Assembly: GCA_964538065.1 (NCBI GenBank)
Contig: CAZIDG010000004.1
Span: 1-64,000 of the forward strand
Reading direction: 5' to 3'
DNA: 64,000 nucleotides
Origin: G963664225 sp964538065
GTDB lineage: Bacteria; Verrucomicrobiota; Verrucomicrobiia; Limisphaerales; UBA1319
Made by a program: the position numbers and the translations under genes. The notes beneath the pieces are model-generated. The model was given only the letters and a program-made list of their open reading frames with translations, had not been told where the DNA came from and ran no database searches. This document shows, one piece after another, positions 1 to 6,640 of this stretch. How positions within the stretch are numbered: the first letter of the stretch is position 1; the number at the start of each line of letters is the position of its first letter.

Positions 1-229
1 GGATATCCCAGGACGTGCTCTCAATGGCTGAATCGCTCATCTTCGCAATCTCAAATCGATTGGGCACTATAGGAAGCCTGCCCCAGAATTCAATAGCATG
101 TATGATATTTTTTTAGGAGGGGAGCGCCAAAGATACAGACCGCAAATGTTGTGCGCCACCTTGTAAGGTCCCTTTTCCCCCAATCTTCATCTTCCGTCGT
201 CCGCATTTGCGGGCTGTGAGCCATCCAAA
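1..229. other. Non-coding left end, no feature recognised
   Basis: I see no convincing gene here. The short open frames on the minus strand (70-73 codons) resemble no family I know and lie in front of the pilin promoter. The segment may hold the 3' end of a gene outside the window or further upstream control sequence of the first pilin gene. Confidence 0.4.
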
Positions 230-255
230 GACAGGCAATTCCCGTTTTAGGACAC
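230..255 (+). promoter_or_regulatory. Candidate PilR-type enhancer of pilin 1
   Basis: Two GACA elements at 230-233 (GACAG) and 251-255 (GACAC) are 21 bp apart, two helical turns. The second starts 79 bp before the -24 GG. As I recall it, the P. aeruginosa PilR site is (C/G)TGTC, whose reverse complement is GACA(C/G). The same spacing recurs before pilins 2 and 3. The motif is short, so function is inferred from repeated geometry. Confidence 0.45.
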
Positions 256-327
256 ACAACCATGACTGAAAGGGGGGGGAGGTGCGATCCCATGCTCGGC
301 AATAAGGGTTTTTAAGAGCAAGCACGG

Positions 328-347
328 TTGGCATGCCGTGTGCTTTT
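328..347 (+). promoter_or_regulatory. Sigma-54 type -24/-12 promoter of pilin 1
   Basis: TTGGCATGCCGTGTGCTTTT has the invariant GG (330-331) and GC (342-343) separated by exactly 10 bases, as RpoN promoters require. The predicted transcript start is near 355, about 10 nt before the structured leader. The same element precedes all four pilin genes. Confidence 0.8.
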
Positions 348-364
348 GGAGGGGCAGCGGTTAA

Positions 365-428
365 CTTGGGGCAATCCGTGAACCAAAACCGTAATCATAT
401 AATCCGCCCCGAGCATGGTTCACGCCGC
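365..428 (+). promoter_or_regulatory. Structured 5' leader RNA, copy 1 (interleaved helices)
   Basis: Helix 1 pairs CTTGGGGC (365-372) with GCCCCGAG (406-413), with one G-U. Helix 2 pairs CGTGAACC (377-384) with GGTTCACG (417-424). The arms are interleaved, so they form either a pseudoknot or two alternative folds. Conserved unpaired bases are AAT after the first arm, TAATCATA in the long loop, and CCGC after helix 2. It lies between the predicted transcript start and the pilin ribosome site. I cannot match it to a named riboswitch class. Confidence 0.65.
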
Positions 429-474
429 TTAAACGTAAACCGTTAACAACTGTTAACACAAACAAGGCAGAGAT

Positions 475-828
475 ATGTTGATCAAAACCTCCCGTAAATC
501 GGGCTTCACCCTGGTGGAAATCATGATCGTTGTGGCGATCATCGGCTTGTTGGCCGCCATCGCGATCCCCAACTTCGTGAACGCCCGTAAGACCGCTCAG
601 AAGAACTCCTGCATCGCGAATTTGAAACAGATCGATGCAGCCGTCCAGCAATGGGCACTCGAAGCCAAACAGCAGGCCTCCGCGACCGTCTCGGGCGCTA
701 CTGTGGCGACCTATCTGAAGGCTGGCACCATTCCCGCCTGCCCTGGTGGTGGCACTTATACCGTCAACGGCATCACGGTGGGCGCTTCCCCCACATGCTC
801 GCTGAGCGCTGACGGCCACACGCTGTAA
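475..828 (+). CDS. Type IV pilin, copy 1
   Basis: This 117-residue prepilin has a 10-residue basic leader (MLIKTSRKSG) followed by FTLVEIM, so prepilin peptidase should cut after Gly10 and leave Glu at mature position 5. The hydrophobic helix (about residues 11-35) forms the pilus core and inner-membrane anchor. The soluble part is small and has three cysteines: one after the helix, one in the CPGGGTY motif typical of pilin and pseudopilin C-terminal domains, and one near the end. AAGG at 464-467 is the likely ribosome site. It differs from copies 2 and 3 at only a few positions and is a candidate major pilin. Its promoter, leader and terminator are its own, so it is monocistronic. Confidence 0.88.
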   Translation: MLIKTSRKSGFTLVEIMIVVAIIGLLAAIAIPNFVNARKTAQKNSCIANLKQIDAAVQQWALEAKQQASATVSGATVATYLKAGTIPACPGGGTYTVNGITVGASPTCSLSADGHTL

Positions 829-847
829 TTTAACATGTAACTCGTCT

Positions 848-883
848 AAAGGACCCGGAGCATATGCTCTTGGGTCCTTTTGA
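848..883 (+). terminator. Rho-independent terminator after pilin 1
   Basis: AAAGGACCC (848-856) pairs with GGGTCCTTT (872-880), extended inside by a GAGCATATGCTC palindrome and followed by T residues. From 884 to about 1114 I see no gene or clear signal. Confidence 0.75.
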
Positions 884-1114
884 ATTTCTGGCGGCAGTGA
901 AAAAGCCGCCTTTTTGCGTTTGGGAGGGATCAAGATTGGGGCAGGGGCTCGTCTCCGTTCCATGAAGATTGTCTCATGCCTCCCTATCATGATGCAACGC
1001 TGGCATTAGGGTGATGTGTTCCCTGTGGATCCTCATAGGAGGGCCTAAAATGATCCTTTCCTGATGTTGGAGATGGAATTTGTCCTGGGGAAAAGTTGGA
1101 TTGGCGATTATTGA

Positions 1115-1140
1115 GACATCCAATTCTTATTGTGAGACAC
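1115..1140 (+). promoter_or_regulatory. Candidate PilR-type enhancer of pilin 2
   Basis: GACA at 1115-1118 and GACAC at 1136-1140 sit in related contexts (TTATTGAGACA and TTATTGTGAGACA) and are 21 bp apart. The second lies 77 bp before the -24 GG at 1213, matching the geometry upstream of pilins 1 and 3. Confidence 0.45.
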
Positions 1141-1210
1141 TGATACTCAAGTGGTGCTCTCTTGTTGGCCTTAAAGGCGTGATAATTGGGTGTTTTGAGT
1201 GTTCTAGTGG

Positions 1211-1230
1211 ATGGCATGGCGAGTGCTATA
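1211..1230 (+). promoter_or_regulatory. Sigma-54 type promoter of pilin 2
   Basis: ATGGCATGGCGAGTGCTATA has GG at 1213-1214 and GC at 1225-1226 with a 10-base spacer. The predicted transcript start is near 1238. Confidence 0.8.
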
Positions 1231-1247
1231 AACAAAATCGCGGCTGG

Positions 1248-1310
1248 CGAGGGGCAATCAGTGGACCAAAACCGTAATCATATAATAGCCCCGAGTCTGG
1301 TTCACGCCGC
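1248..1310 (+). promoter_or_regulatory. Structured 5' leader RNA, copy 2
   Basis: Helix 1 is GGGGC (1251-1255) with GCCCC (1288-1292), the shortest of the four. Helix 2 is GTGGACC (1261-1267) with GGTTCAC (1299-1305), where a substitution in the 5' arm becomes a G-U pair instead of breaking the helix. The AAT linker, TAATCATA loop and GCCGC tail match copy 1. Confidence 0.6.
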
Positions 1311-1345
1311 GTAAACGTAAACCGTTAAGACACAAAGGTAGAGAT

Positions 1346-1702
1346 ATGTTGATTAAAACCTCACGTAAATCCGGCTTCACCCTCGTTGAAATCATGATCG
1401 TTGTGGCGATCATCGGCTTGTTGGCCGCCATCGCGATTCCCAATTTCGTGAACGCCCGTAAGACCGCTCAGAAGAACTCCTGCATCGCCAATCTCAAGCA
1501 GATCGATGCGGCTGTCCAGCAATGGGCGCTTGAAGCCAAGCAGCAGGCCTCCGCAACGGTTGCGGGCGCCACGGTGGCGACCTATCTGAAGGCCGGTACC
1601 ATTCCTGCCTGCCCTGGTGGTGGCACCTACACCGTTGATGGTATCACGGTGGGCGCTTCCCCCACATGCTCGCTGGGTAGCAGCGATGGTCACACGCTGT
1701 AA
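1346..1702 (+). CDS. Type IV pilin, copy 2
   Basis: This 118-residue prepilin is nearly identical to copy 1. Visible differences are Ser73 to Ala, an Asn to Asp in the glycine-rich segment, and GSS in place of SA near the C terminus. The cleavage site SG/FTLVEI, Glu5, the N-terminal helix and all three cysteines are kept. AAAGGTAG before the ATG is the ribosome site. It has its own promoter, leader and strong terminator. The conservation suggests recent duplication, or homogenisation by gene conversion, of a major pilin. Confidence 0.88.
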   Translation: MLIKTSRKSGFTLVEIMIVVAIIGLLAAIAIPNFVNARKTAQKNSCIANLKQIDAAVQQWALEAKQQASATVAGATVATYLKAGTIPACPGGGTYTVDGITVGASPTCSLGSSDGHTL

Positions 1703-1724
1703 TTTAATTAAAGCGTAATTTATC

Positions 1725-1760
1725 AAAGGACCCTGAGCAGCAGCTCAGGGTCCTTTTTTT
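1725..1760 (+). terminator. Rho-independent terminator after pilin 2
   Basis: AAAGGACCCTGAGC (1725-1738) pairs perfectly with GCTCAGGGTCCTTT (1743-1756) around an AGCA loop, followed by a T run to 1760. The following 150 bp hold no convincing gene. Confidence 0.9.
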
Positions 1761-1910
1761 GTCAGGGAGGGTGGTGTCGTCTGAGGGTATGCTGTTATAT
1801 TCGAAACATATTGAAGACCAGGATATTGCATCTGAATTAGGGTCTTCAAGAGGTGTTGAGAAACCTGGGTTGGTTAGGAGGGAGGTATGGATGGGTTTGA
1901 AACGTTTTTT

Positions 1911-1936
1911 GACAATCGTTCCCCTCCCTGAGACAC
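1911..1936 (+). promoter_or_regulatory. Candidate PilR-type enhancer of pilin 3
   Basis: GACA at 1911-1914 and GACAC at 1932-1936 are again 21 bp apart, and the second is 78 bp before the -24 GG at 2010. Confidence 0.45.
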
Positions 1937-2007
1937 ATCGAGGTCATGGTGGAACATGGAAACAATGGCTTTAACGAAACATTCTGCCTTTTGAGGTGTT
2001 ATGCTAG

Positions 2008-2027
2008 GTGGCACATAGCGTGCTTTT
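2008..2027 (+). promoter_or_regulatory. Sigma-54 type promoter of pilin 3
   Basis: GTGGCACATAGCGTGCTTTT has GG at 2010-2011 and GC at 2022-2023 with a 10-base spacer. It is the closest of the four to the TGGCAC-N5-TTGC consensus. Confidence 0.85.
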
Positions 2028-2042
2028 TATAAAAAAGCGGCT

Positions 2043-2109
2043 GGCTGGGAGCAATAGGTGAACCTAACGTGTAATCATAATGTTTCACTCCCAGCCGGGT
2101 TCACGCCGC
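2043..2109 (+). promoter_or_regulatory. Structured 5' leader RNA, copy 3
   Basis: Helix 1 is a perfect 9-bp stem, GGCTGGGAG (2043-2051) with CTCCCAGCC (2088-2096). Its sequence differs from copies 1 and 4, but pairing is retained. Helix 2 is GTGAACC (2058-2064) with GGTTCAC (2098-2104). The loop again contains TAATCATA, and GCCGC follows the 3' arm. Confidence 0.65.
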
Positions 2110-2145
2110 GTAAACGAAAACAACAAGTGCAAGAAAGGTAGATAT

Positions 2146-2499
2146 ATGTTGATTAAGACCTCGAGTCGGTCCGGCTTCACCCTGGTTGAAATCATGATCG
2201 TTGTGGCAATCATCGGCTTGTTGGCCGCCATCGCGATTCCCAACTTTGTGAACGCTCGTAAGACCGCACAGAAGAACTCCTGCATTGCGAATCTCAAACA
2301 GATCGATGCGGCAATCCAGCAATGGGCGCTCGAAGCCAAACAACAGGCCTCCGCGACTGTCGCGGCTGGCACTGTAGCGACCTATTTGAAGGCTGGCACC
2401 ATTCCCGCCTGTCCTGGTGGTGGCACCTACACCGTTGATGGCATAACAGTTGGCGCTTCACCCACATGCTCACTCAGTGCCGATGGTCATACGCTGTAA
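2146..2499 (+). CDS. Type IV pilin, copy 3
   Basis: This is a 117-residue prepilin with leader MLIKTSSRSG, cleavage before FTLVEIM, Glu5 and three conserved cysteines. The start at 2146 matches the other two copies; the frame is open further upstream, but that stretch is the leader RNA. It differs from copy 2 in the leader, in one Val to Ile, and in a VAAGT segment where copy 2 has VAGAT. The gene has its own promoter, leader and terminator. Confidence 0.87.
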   Translation: MLIKTSSRSGFTLVEIMIVVAIIGLLAAIAIPNFVNARKTAQKNSCIANLKQIDAAIQQWALEAKQQASATVAAGTVATYLKAGTIPACPGGGTYTVDGITVGASPTCSLSADGHTL

Positions 2500-2505
2500 T
2501 GGTTT

Positions 2506-2510
2506 GACAG
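2506..2510 (+). promoter_or_regulatory. Possible single PilR-like site for pilin 4
   Basis: GACAG lies 94 bp before the -24 GG of the fourth promoter. No second GACA is found 21 bp downstream, so the arrangement seen for pilins 1-3 is only half present. Confidence 0.2.
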
Positions 2511-2524
2511 AGTTCATGTTTTGT

Positions 2525-2558
2525 AGAACCCAGGGCTTCGGCTCTGGGTTCTTTTTTT
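2525..2558 (+). terminator. Rho-independent terminator after pilin 3
   Basis: AGAACCCAGGGC (2525-2536) pairs with GCTCTGGGTTCT (2541-2552) around a TTCG tetraloop, then a T run to 2558. Confidence 0.9.
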
Positions 2559-2597
2559 CATGGTTGCCAGTATCGAGAAAACCACCATGCATACGCC

Positions 2598-2617
2598 ATG
2601 GCACATGTCATGCTGGA
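2598..2617 (+). promoter_or_regulatory. Sigma-54 type promoter of pilin 4
   Basis: ATGGCACATGTCATGCTGGA has GG at 2600-2601 and GC at 2612-2613 with a 10-base spacer. Confidence 0.75.
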
Positions 2618-2635
2618 ACGGGTGGACGTGCGGTT

Positions 2636-2701
2636 GGTACAGGGCAATACGTGAACATTAATGCAATCATCCATAATCGCCTTGTGCCTGGTTCACGCCG
2701 C
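2636..2701 (+). promoter_or_regulatory. Structured 5' leader RNA, copy 4
   Basis: Helix 1 is a 10-bp stem, GGTACAGGGC (2636-2645) with GCCTTGTGCC (2679-2688), including two G-U pairs. Its sequence is unlike the other copies. Helix 2 is CGTGAAC (2650-2656) with GTTCACG (2691-2697). AAT after arm 1, AATCAT in the loop and the GCCGC tail are kept. Unlike in copies 1-3, the pilin start lies about 190 nt downstream. Confidence 0.65.
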
Positions 2702-2727
2702 CGTTGCAGTCAACGAAAGGAAACCCT

Positions 2728-2844
2728 ATGCACGAGAGAACTTTATACCAGCCAAGATCAAGCCCTGGCGATTTTGCCCACCCCGCATGGTCCCCTGGTC
2801 TGGGACGCACCTGTCAGTATATGTGCCCGGCCATATGTGCATAA
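2728..2844 (+). CDS. Possible 38-codon upstream ORF before pilin 4
   Basis: An ATG with a good ribosome site (GAAAGGAAA) begins a 38-codon frame ending in a cysteine-containing tail (CQYMCPAICA). It sits where the pilin start sits in copies 1-3 and is not in frame with pilin 4, which begins 43 nt after its stop. It could be a leader peptide, an unrelated small protein or a chance frame. I recognise no family. Confidence 0.3.
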   Translation: MHERTLYQPRSSPGDFAHPAWSPGLGRTCQYMCPAICA

Positions 2845-2887
2845 CCGGGACACGGCTTCATCAATTACGAATTTAACGAGGCTGTGT

Positions 2888-3232
2888 ATGCGTATCCCAA
2901 TTAACAGGAACAAGGGGTTTACGCTGGTGGAGATCATGATTGTCATCGCGATCATCGGCCTGTTGGTCGTCGTCGCTCTGCCCAACATGATGCGCTACCG
3001 GACTGAAGCTCAGAAAAAGGCATGTATAGAAAATCTGAGCAAAATGGACGCCGCCAAGCAAATCTGGGGGGTCGAACATGGCAAACATGATGGCGATCTT
3101 CCGACAGATGACGAATTGTTTGGTGCGGAACTCTACATCAAGGAGAAACCCGAATGCCCATCGGGTGGCACCTATCATATCAATGCCATCGGTGTGGCCG
3201 CTTCATGCACCGAACCCGGGCATGAATTATAA
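2888..3232 (+). CDS. Type IV pilin-like protein, copy 4 (divergent)
   Basis: This 114-residue prepilin has leader MRIPINRNKG, cleavage before FTLVEIM, Glu5 and a hydrophobic helix. After the helix it diverges from copies 1-3: the mid-region has MMRYRTEAQKKACIENL and a charged loop (EHGKHDGDLPTDDE), but CPSGGTYHI and a final Cys are kept. The start is set by similarity and by GAGG just upstream. It may be a minor pilin or alternative subunit under the same type of promoter and leader. Confidence 0.82.
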   Translation: MRIPINRNKGFTLVEIMIVIAIIGLLVVVALPNMMRYRTEAQKKACIENLSKMDAAKQIWGVEHGKHDGDLPTDDELFGAELYIKEKPECPSGGTYHINAIGVAASCTEPGHEL

Positions 3233-3283
3233 CTGACTGAGGGAGCTGGGGAGCCAGGACCTCCTGTCAGGTGTTTTTGCATG

Positions 3284-3314
3284 AACGGCAGTGGATCTTC
3301 CGCTGCCGTTTTTT
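3284..3314 (+). terminator. Rho-independent terminator after pilin 4
   Basis: AACGGCAG (3284-3291) pairs with CTGCCGTT (3303-3310), with an inner GG/CC, followed by T residues. Confidence 0.75.
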
Positions 3315-3351
3315 AATGGTTAAAGAAAAGGCTTGTTTGCAACGATGAAGA

Positions 3352-5733
3352 ATGGATGGATGGCACAAGACAAACGATTGTTGTCCAGTCATCAAAATGA
3401 CAGGTCATGATGTAATTACTGGAGCCACGGAGGCCCCGAGCGCAAGTCGCTTGATGCCTGCTGGGCGGTTTATCCTCCTTTTGGCTCTACTGGTCTTTGC
3501 GGCTTACCCTGATGTTTGCCTGGGAGTGGCGGTCTTCTTCCATCGGGATTTCTCAGCCTTTGGCTTCCCTCTGGCAGCCTATTACAGGGAGTCTTTCTCG
3601 GCAGGACAGTGGCCATTGTGGAATCCATTGAGCAATTGTGGCATCCCCTTTCTGGCCCAGTGGTCGCCGCTGTGCTTTTATCCCCCCGCCTTGATGTTTT
3701 TGGTGGCGGGCAACACGTTCAGCATCAGCCTGTTTTGTCTCGCGCATCAGTGCCTGGGTGGGGTGGGAGCCTATTGGCTGGCCCGGCGGTGGACGGGTAA
3801 CTCCCTGGCCGCGGGCGTTGCCGGGGTGGGGTATGCGTTGCATGGCCTCATGTTTAACAGCCTTATGTGGCCTCATTTTATTGCGGGGCTCAGTTGGGCG
3901 CCATGGCTCATCGGCACGGTTGAACGAGGATGCGAGCGTGGGCGGACAAGTCTCGTATGGGCCGTGGTTGTCGGCGCTTTACAAATGGCGACGGGCGCCG
4001 TGGAGGCCATCTTGTTTTCCTGGGTGTTGGCTGGAGGATTGGTGTTAATCAAGCCCGGGAACAGGCCCGGAGAGACTGGACGTCTGATGCGTTGTTTACG
4101 GTTGGGGGTCATGGTGGCCTGGATTTCGGCACTTGCGGCTGTGCAGTTGTTGCCGTTTTTTGAGTTGTTATCCGCCTCACAACGCAACGTGAATTTCGAT
4201 AATTCCTCGTGGGCCATGCCATTGTGGGGGGCGGCTAATCTTTTGGTGCCCATTTATGGGTGCATTCCCTCGACCTCAGGGGTGTATAGCCAGTATGTAC
4301 AGGAGTGGACCTCCTCCTATTACCCCGGAGTGGCGATTGTCTTGCTGGCGGGAGTGGCGCTGCAAAAAACGCGAAATTACCGTGTCCTTTTTCTGTGGGC
4401 GGCCCTGGTGCTGGGAATCCTTTTGGCAGCCGGGGAACCCGGACGTGTGCTTCCGTTTATGCGCTCGATCTGCCCCCCTTTGCAGTTCATCCGATTCCCG
4501 GTCAAATTCCTGATTGTGTCCATGATGGCTTTTCCGCTCCTGGCAGCCTACGGTGTGAAGTGGGTGGAGGAGTGGGGGGATGCTCGAACCAGGAATCGGA
4601 CGATTCTCTGGCATGGTTTGTTCTATGTGGTTTGTGTCGTGGTCATTTTGATCAGCACGCTGTGGATCGTGAATTACGAAGATCATCGGGTGCCGACCCT
4701 CTGGAATGGTATCTGGCGTTTGGTGTGCGCAGGGCTGGGTTTGGGTGCATTGGTGTGGCTGGTTCCAAAACCTGATACACGGGTAAAGCACCTGGTCGCC
4801 GTGGTATTTATAGGCATCCTTGGTTTGGATTTTGTGACCCACATGTCCCGCCAGAATCCCACCGTCGCCAAGGAAATCTATCAACCCGGTTTGAATCCCC
4901 TGTTGTTGAAACCATTACCCAATGGCTCACGTATCATGGTCAGTCCCAGGATGTTCAATACCATGCTGCGTACGGGGAGCACAAATCCTGTGGAATATGG
5001 GCTCAAGCACCGTACTGCACTGGTCTGGAATTGGAATCTGGTGGATCCCATGCCAAAGGTGGATGGGTTCTTCCCTTTATACACGCGCGAGCAGTCCCAC
5101 GTCTTCGATGCGTTGTATGGCTTGGGGACCAATGGATTAGCCGATGGAGTGCTCGATTATCTGGGGGTGGCTCGCATCTCCTCGGATGAGCGATTGTTTG
5201 AGTGGGATGACCGTGCCACCTGGCTGCCATTGGTGACAGCAGGACAGGCTCCCATCTTTACCAATTATGCCGGAGGGCTGTATGGATTGCTCTCCCGGGA
5301 CTACAATCCCCGCCGCGCTTTGTTGATTCCCGAGGAGGAACGTCCTCATATTCAGGCTCAAGCCGATCCCGCTGCCTCCGTTTCCAACATTCAAATCACA
5401 CCTCACCAGATTGATTTTACGGTTCGGAGTTCTCTGGCGGCCACACAATCCATGCTGGTCAGCGTGGCTCAAACCTATTTTCGTCCCTGGAAGGCCTATG
5501 TGGATGGTATCCCGACTCCCATATTCCGTGCCAATCATGCCTTTCAAGCCATTCAGGTTCCAGGCGGGAGCCATCAAGTGGTACTCCGGTATGAGGATCA
5601 TGCCTTCGCATGGGGGTGGAAGGTGTCGTTGGCTGCCTTGATCTCCCTTCTGGTCTTTCTCGGGATGAGCGTTCTGAGGGCCCAGAACGCGTTGGTTCCG
5701 CCCCTTTGCAAGGGAGCAAAACCCCCTGCGTAA
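3352..5733 (+). CDS. YfhO-like polytopic membrane protein 1
   Basis: This protein of up to 793 residues has many hydrophobic helices across the first 500 residues and the last 40, with a soluble domain between them. The segment after the first helix (FFHRDFSAFGFPLAAYYRES, then WNPLSNCGIPFLAQW) and the C-terminal pattern (YFRPWKAYVDG, later FQAIQVPGG) are typical of the YfhO family, GT-C-fold enzymes that use polyprenyl-phosphate sugars to glycosylate surface polymers. A paralogue lies at 9830-12106 on the other strand. The start is uncertain: 3397 and 3454 are alternative ATGs. Substrate unknown. Confidence 0.75.
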   Translation: MDGWHKTNDCCPVIKMTGHDVITGATEAPSASRLMPAGRFILLLALLVFAAYPDVCLGVAVFFHRDFSAFGFPLAAYYRESFSAGQWPLWNPLSNCGIPFLAQWSPLCFYPPALMFLVAGNTFSISLFCLAHQCLGGVGAYWLARRWTGNSLAAGVAGVGYALHGLMFNSLMWPHFIAGLSWAPWLIGTVERGCERGRTSLVWAVVVGALQMATGAVEAILFSWVLAGGLVLIKPGNRPGETGRLMRCLRLGVMVAWISALAAVQLLPFFELLSASQRNVNFDNSSWAMPLWGAANLLVPIYGCIPSTSGVYSQYVQEWTSSYYPGVAIVLLAGVALQKTRNYRVLFLWAALVLGILLAAGEPGRVLPFMRSICPPLQFIRFPVKFLIVSMMAFPLLAAYGVKWVEEWGDARTRNRTILWHGLFYVVCVVVILISTLWIVNYEDHRVPTLWNGIWRLVCAGLGLGALVWLVPKPDTRVKHLVAVVFIGILGLDFVTHMSRQNPTVAKEIYQPGLNPLLLKPLPNGSRIMVSPRMFNTMLRTGSTNPVEYGLKHRTALVWNWNLVDPMPKVDGFFPLYTREQSHVFDALYGLGTNGLADGVLDYLGVARISSDERLFEWDDRATWLPLVTAGQAPIFTNYAGGLYGLLSRDYNPRRALLIPEEERPHIQAQADPAASVSNIQITPHQIDFTVRSSLAATQSMLVSVAQTYFRPWKAYVDGIPTPIFRANHAFQAIQVPGGSHQVVLRYEDHAFAWGWKVSLAALISLLVFLGMSVLRAQNALVPPLCKGAKPPA

Positions 5734-5847
5734 AGAGAGTTCGGACGGGGGTGGTCATAAGGCATCATTTTGACCGACAATGAGTTGTGGAAAAATGCTT
5801 CAAGTGGGTGTCGGGTTGTGCCGATTTGTGTTATATCAATGGGTTAT

Positions 5848-6618
5848 ATGGAATCGGTCATAAAACTGGATGAATTGCGGGTGGAATATCCCAGCCGTGA
5901 GTCAACCGGTGGGATCAAGCTTGCACTGAAAGGGTTGACGCTGACGGTGGGTCAGGGGGAGGTGTTTGGTTTTTTGGGGCCCAACGGGGCCGGAAAAACC
6001 ACCACCATGAATGTGTTGTTGGGATTTGTGAACCCCACCAGCGGTGTCGCTTCCCTTTTTGGTGTCGATGTGCGCCAGCCAGTGGCTCGGCAGCGCATAG
6101 GCTATCTGCCCGAACTGACCTATTATTACAAGTTCCTTACGGCGGAGGAGTTGCTCCGTTTTTACGCGAAGATCTTCAAAATCCCGGCCCGGGAAATCGA
6201 TTCGCGGATGGATGACATTCTTAAGTTGGTGGAGTTGGATCATGCCCGAAAGCGTCCGATTCGCACTTATTCCAAGGGCATGCAGCAAAGAGTTGGCCTG
6301 GCGCAGGCGCTGATCAACCGTCCGGATCTTCTCATTTTGGATGAACCGACCAGTGGCCTGGATCCTTTGGGGCGCATGAAGGTGCGCGAAATCATTCAAC
6401 GGCTCAAGCAGGAAGGCAAAACCGTATTCTTCAGTTCGCACGAATTGGGCGAGGTGGAAACCGTCTGTGATCGTGTGGCCATCCTCAACGAAGGCGAGCT
6501 CAAGGTTGCAGGACGTGTGGAGGACCTTGTGCGGCAGTATCAGACCGATTTGGAACGCATCTTCCTAAAGGTGATTGGATACGAGGCTTCCAAGTCATCC
6601 TTGGGTAACGGACACTGA
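5848..6618 (+). CDS. ABC transporter ATP-binding protein
   Basis: This 256-residue nucleotide-binding domain has Walker A GPNGAGKTT, signature YSKGMQQRVGLAQAL and Walker B LLILDEPTSGLDP, followed by the H-loop region FFSSHELGEVE. It belongs to the class that pairs with ABC-2 membrane subunits. The ATG at 5848 begins the first strand of the domain; the frame is open upstream to 5770 without a convincing site. The permease gene starts 22 bp after its stop. It probably energises export of a polymer or lipid-linked product. Confidence 0.88.
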   Translation: MESVIKLDELRVEYPSRESTGGIKLALKGLTLTVGQGEVFGFLGPNGAGKTTTMNVLLGFVNPTSGVASLFGVDVRQPVARQRIGYLPELTYYYKFLTAEELLRFYAKIFKIPAREIDSRMDDILKLVELDHARKRPIRTYSKGMQQRVGLAQALINRPDLLILDEPTSGLDPLGRMKVREIIQRLKQEGKTVFFSSHELGEVETVCDRVAILNEGELKVAGRVEDLVRQYQTDLERIFLKVIGYEASKSSLGNGH

Positions 6619-6640
6619 ATTCAAGGCGAAGCAGGGGATT

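Larger units (their letters stand above)
230..3314 (+). repeat. Four-fold promoter-leader-pilin cassette
   Basis: The unit of sigma-54 promoter, interleaved-helix leader, prepilin gene and hairpin terminator is repeated four times head to tail (paired GACA sites precede copies 1-3). Copies 1-3 are close in protein sequence; copy 4 keeps the architecture but has diverged. Intergenic DNA outside the motifs is not conserved, so the control elements appear to be under selection. Confidence 0.8.

Noticed and set aside
2636..2701. c-di-GMP-I (GEMM) riboswitch
   Set aside because: ACAGGGCAA recalls the GEMM core, but the other conserved GEMM elements (tetraloop receptor, second hairpin) are absent, and the other three leaders lack the match.
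230..3314. Repeated pilin region as a CRISPR-like array
   Set aside because: The repeats are full genes with promoters and terminators, not short repeats with spacers.
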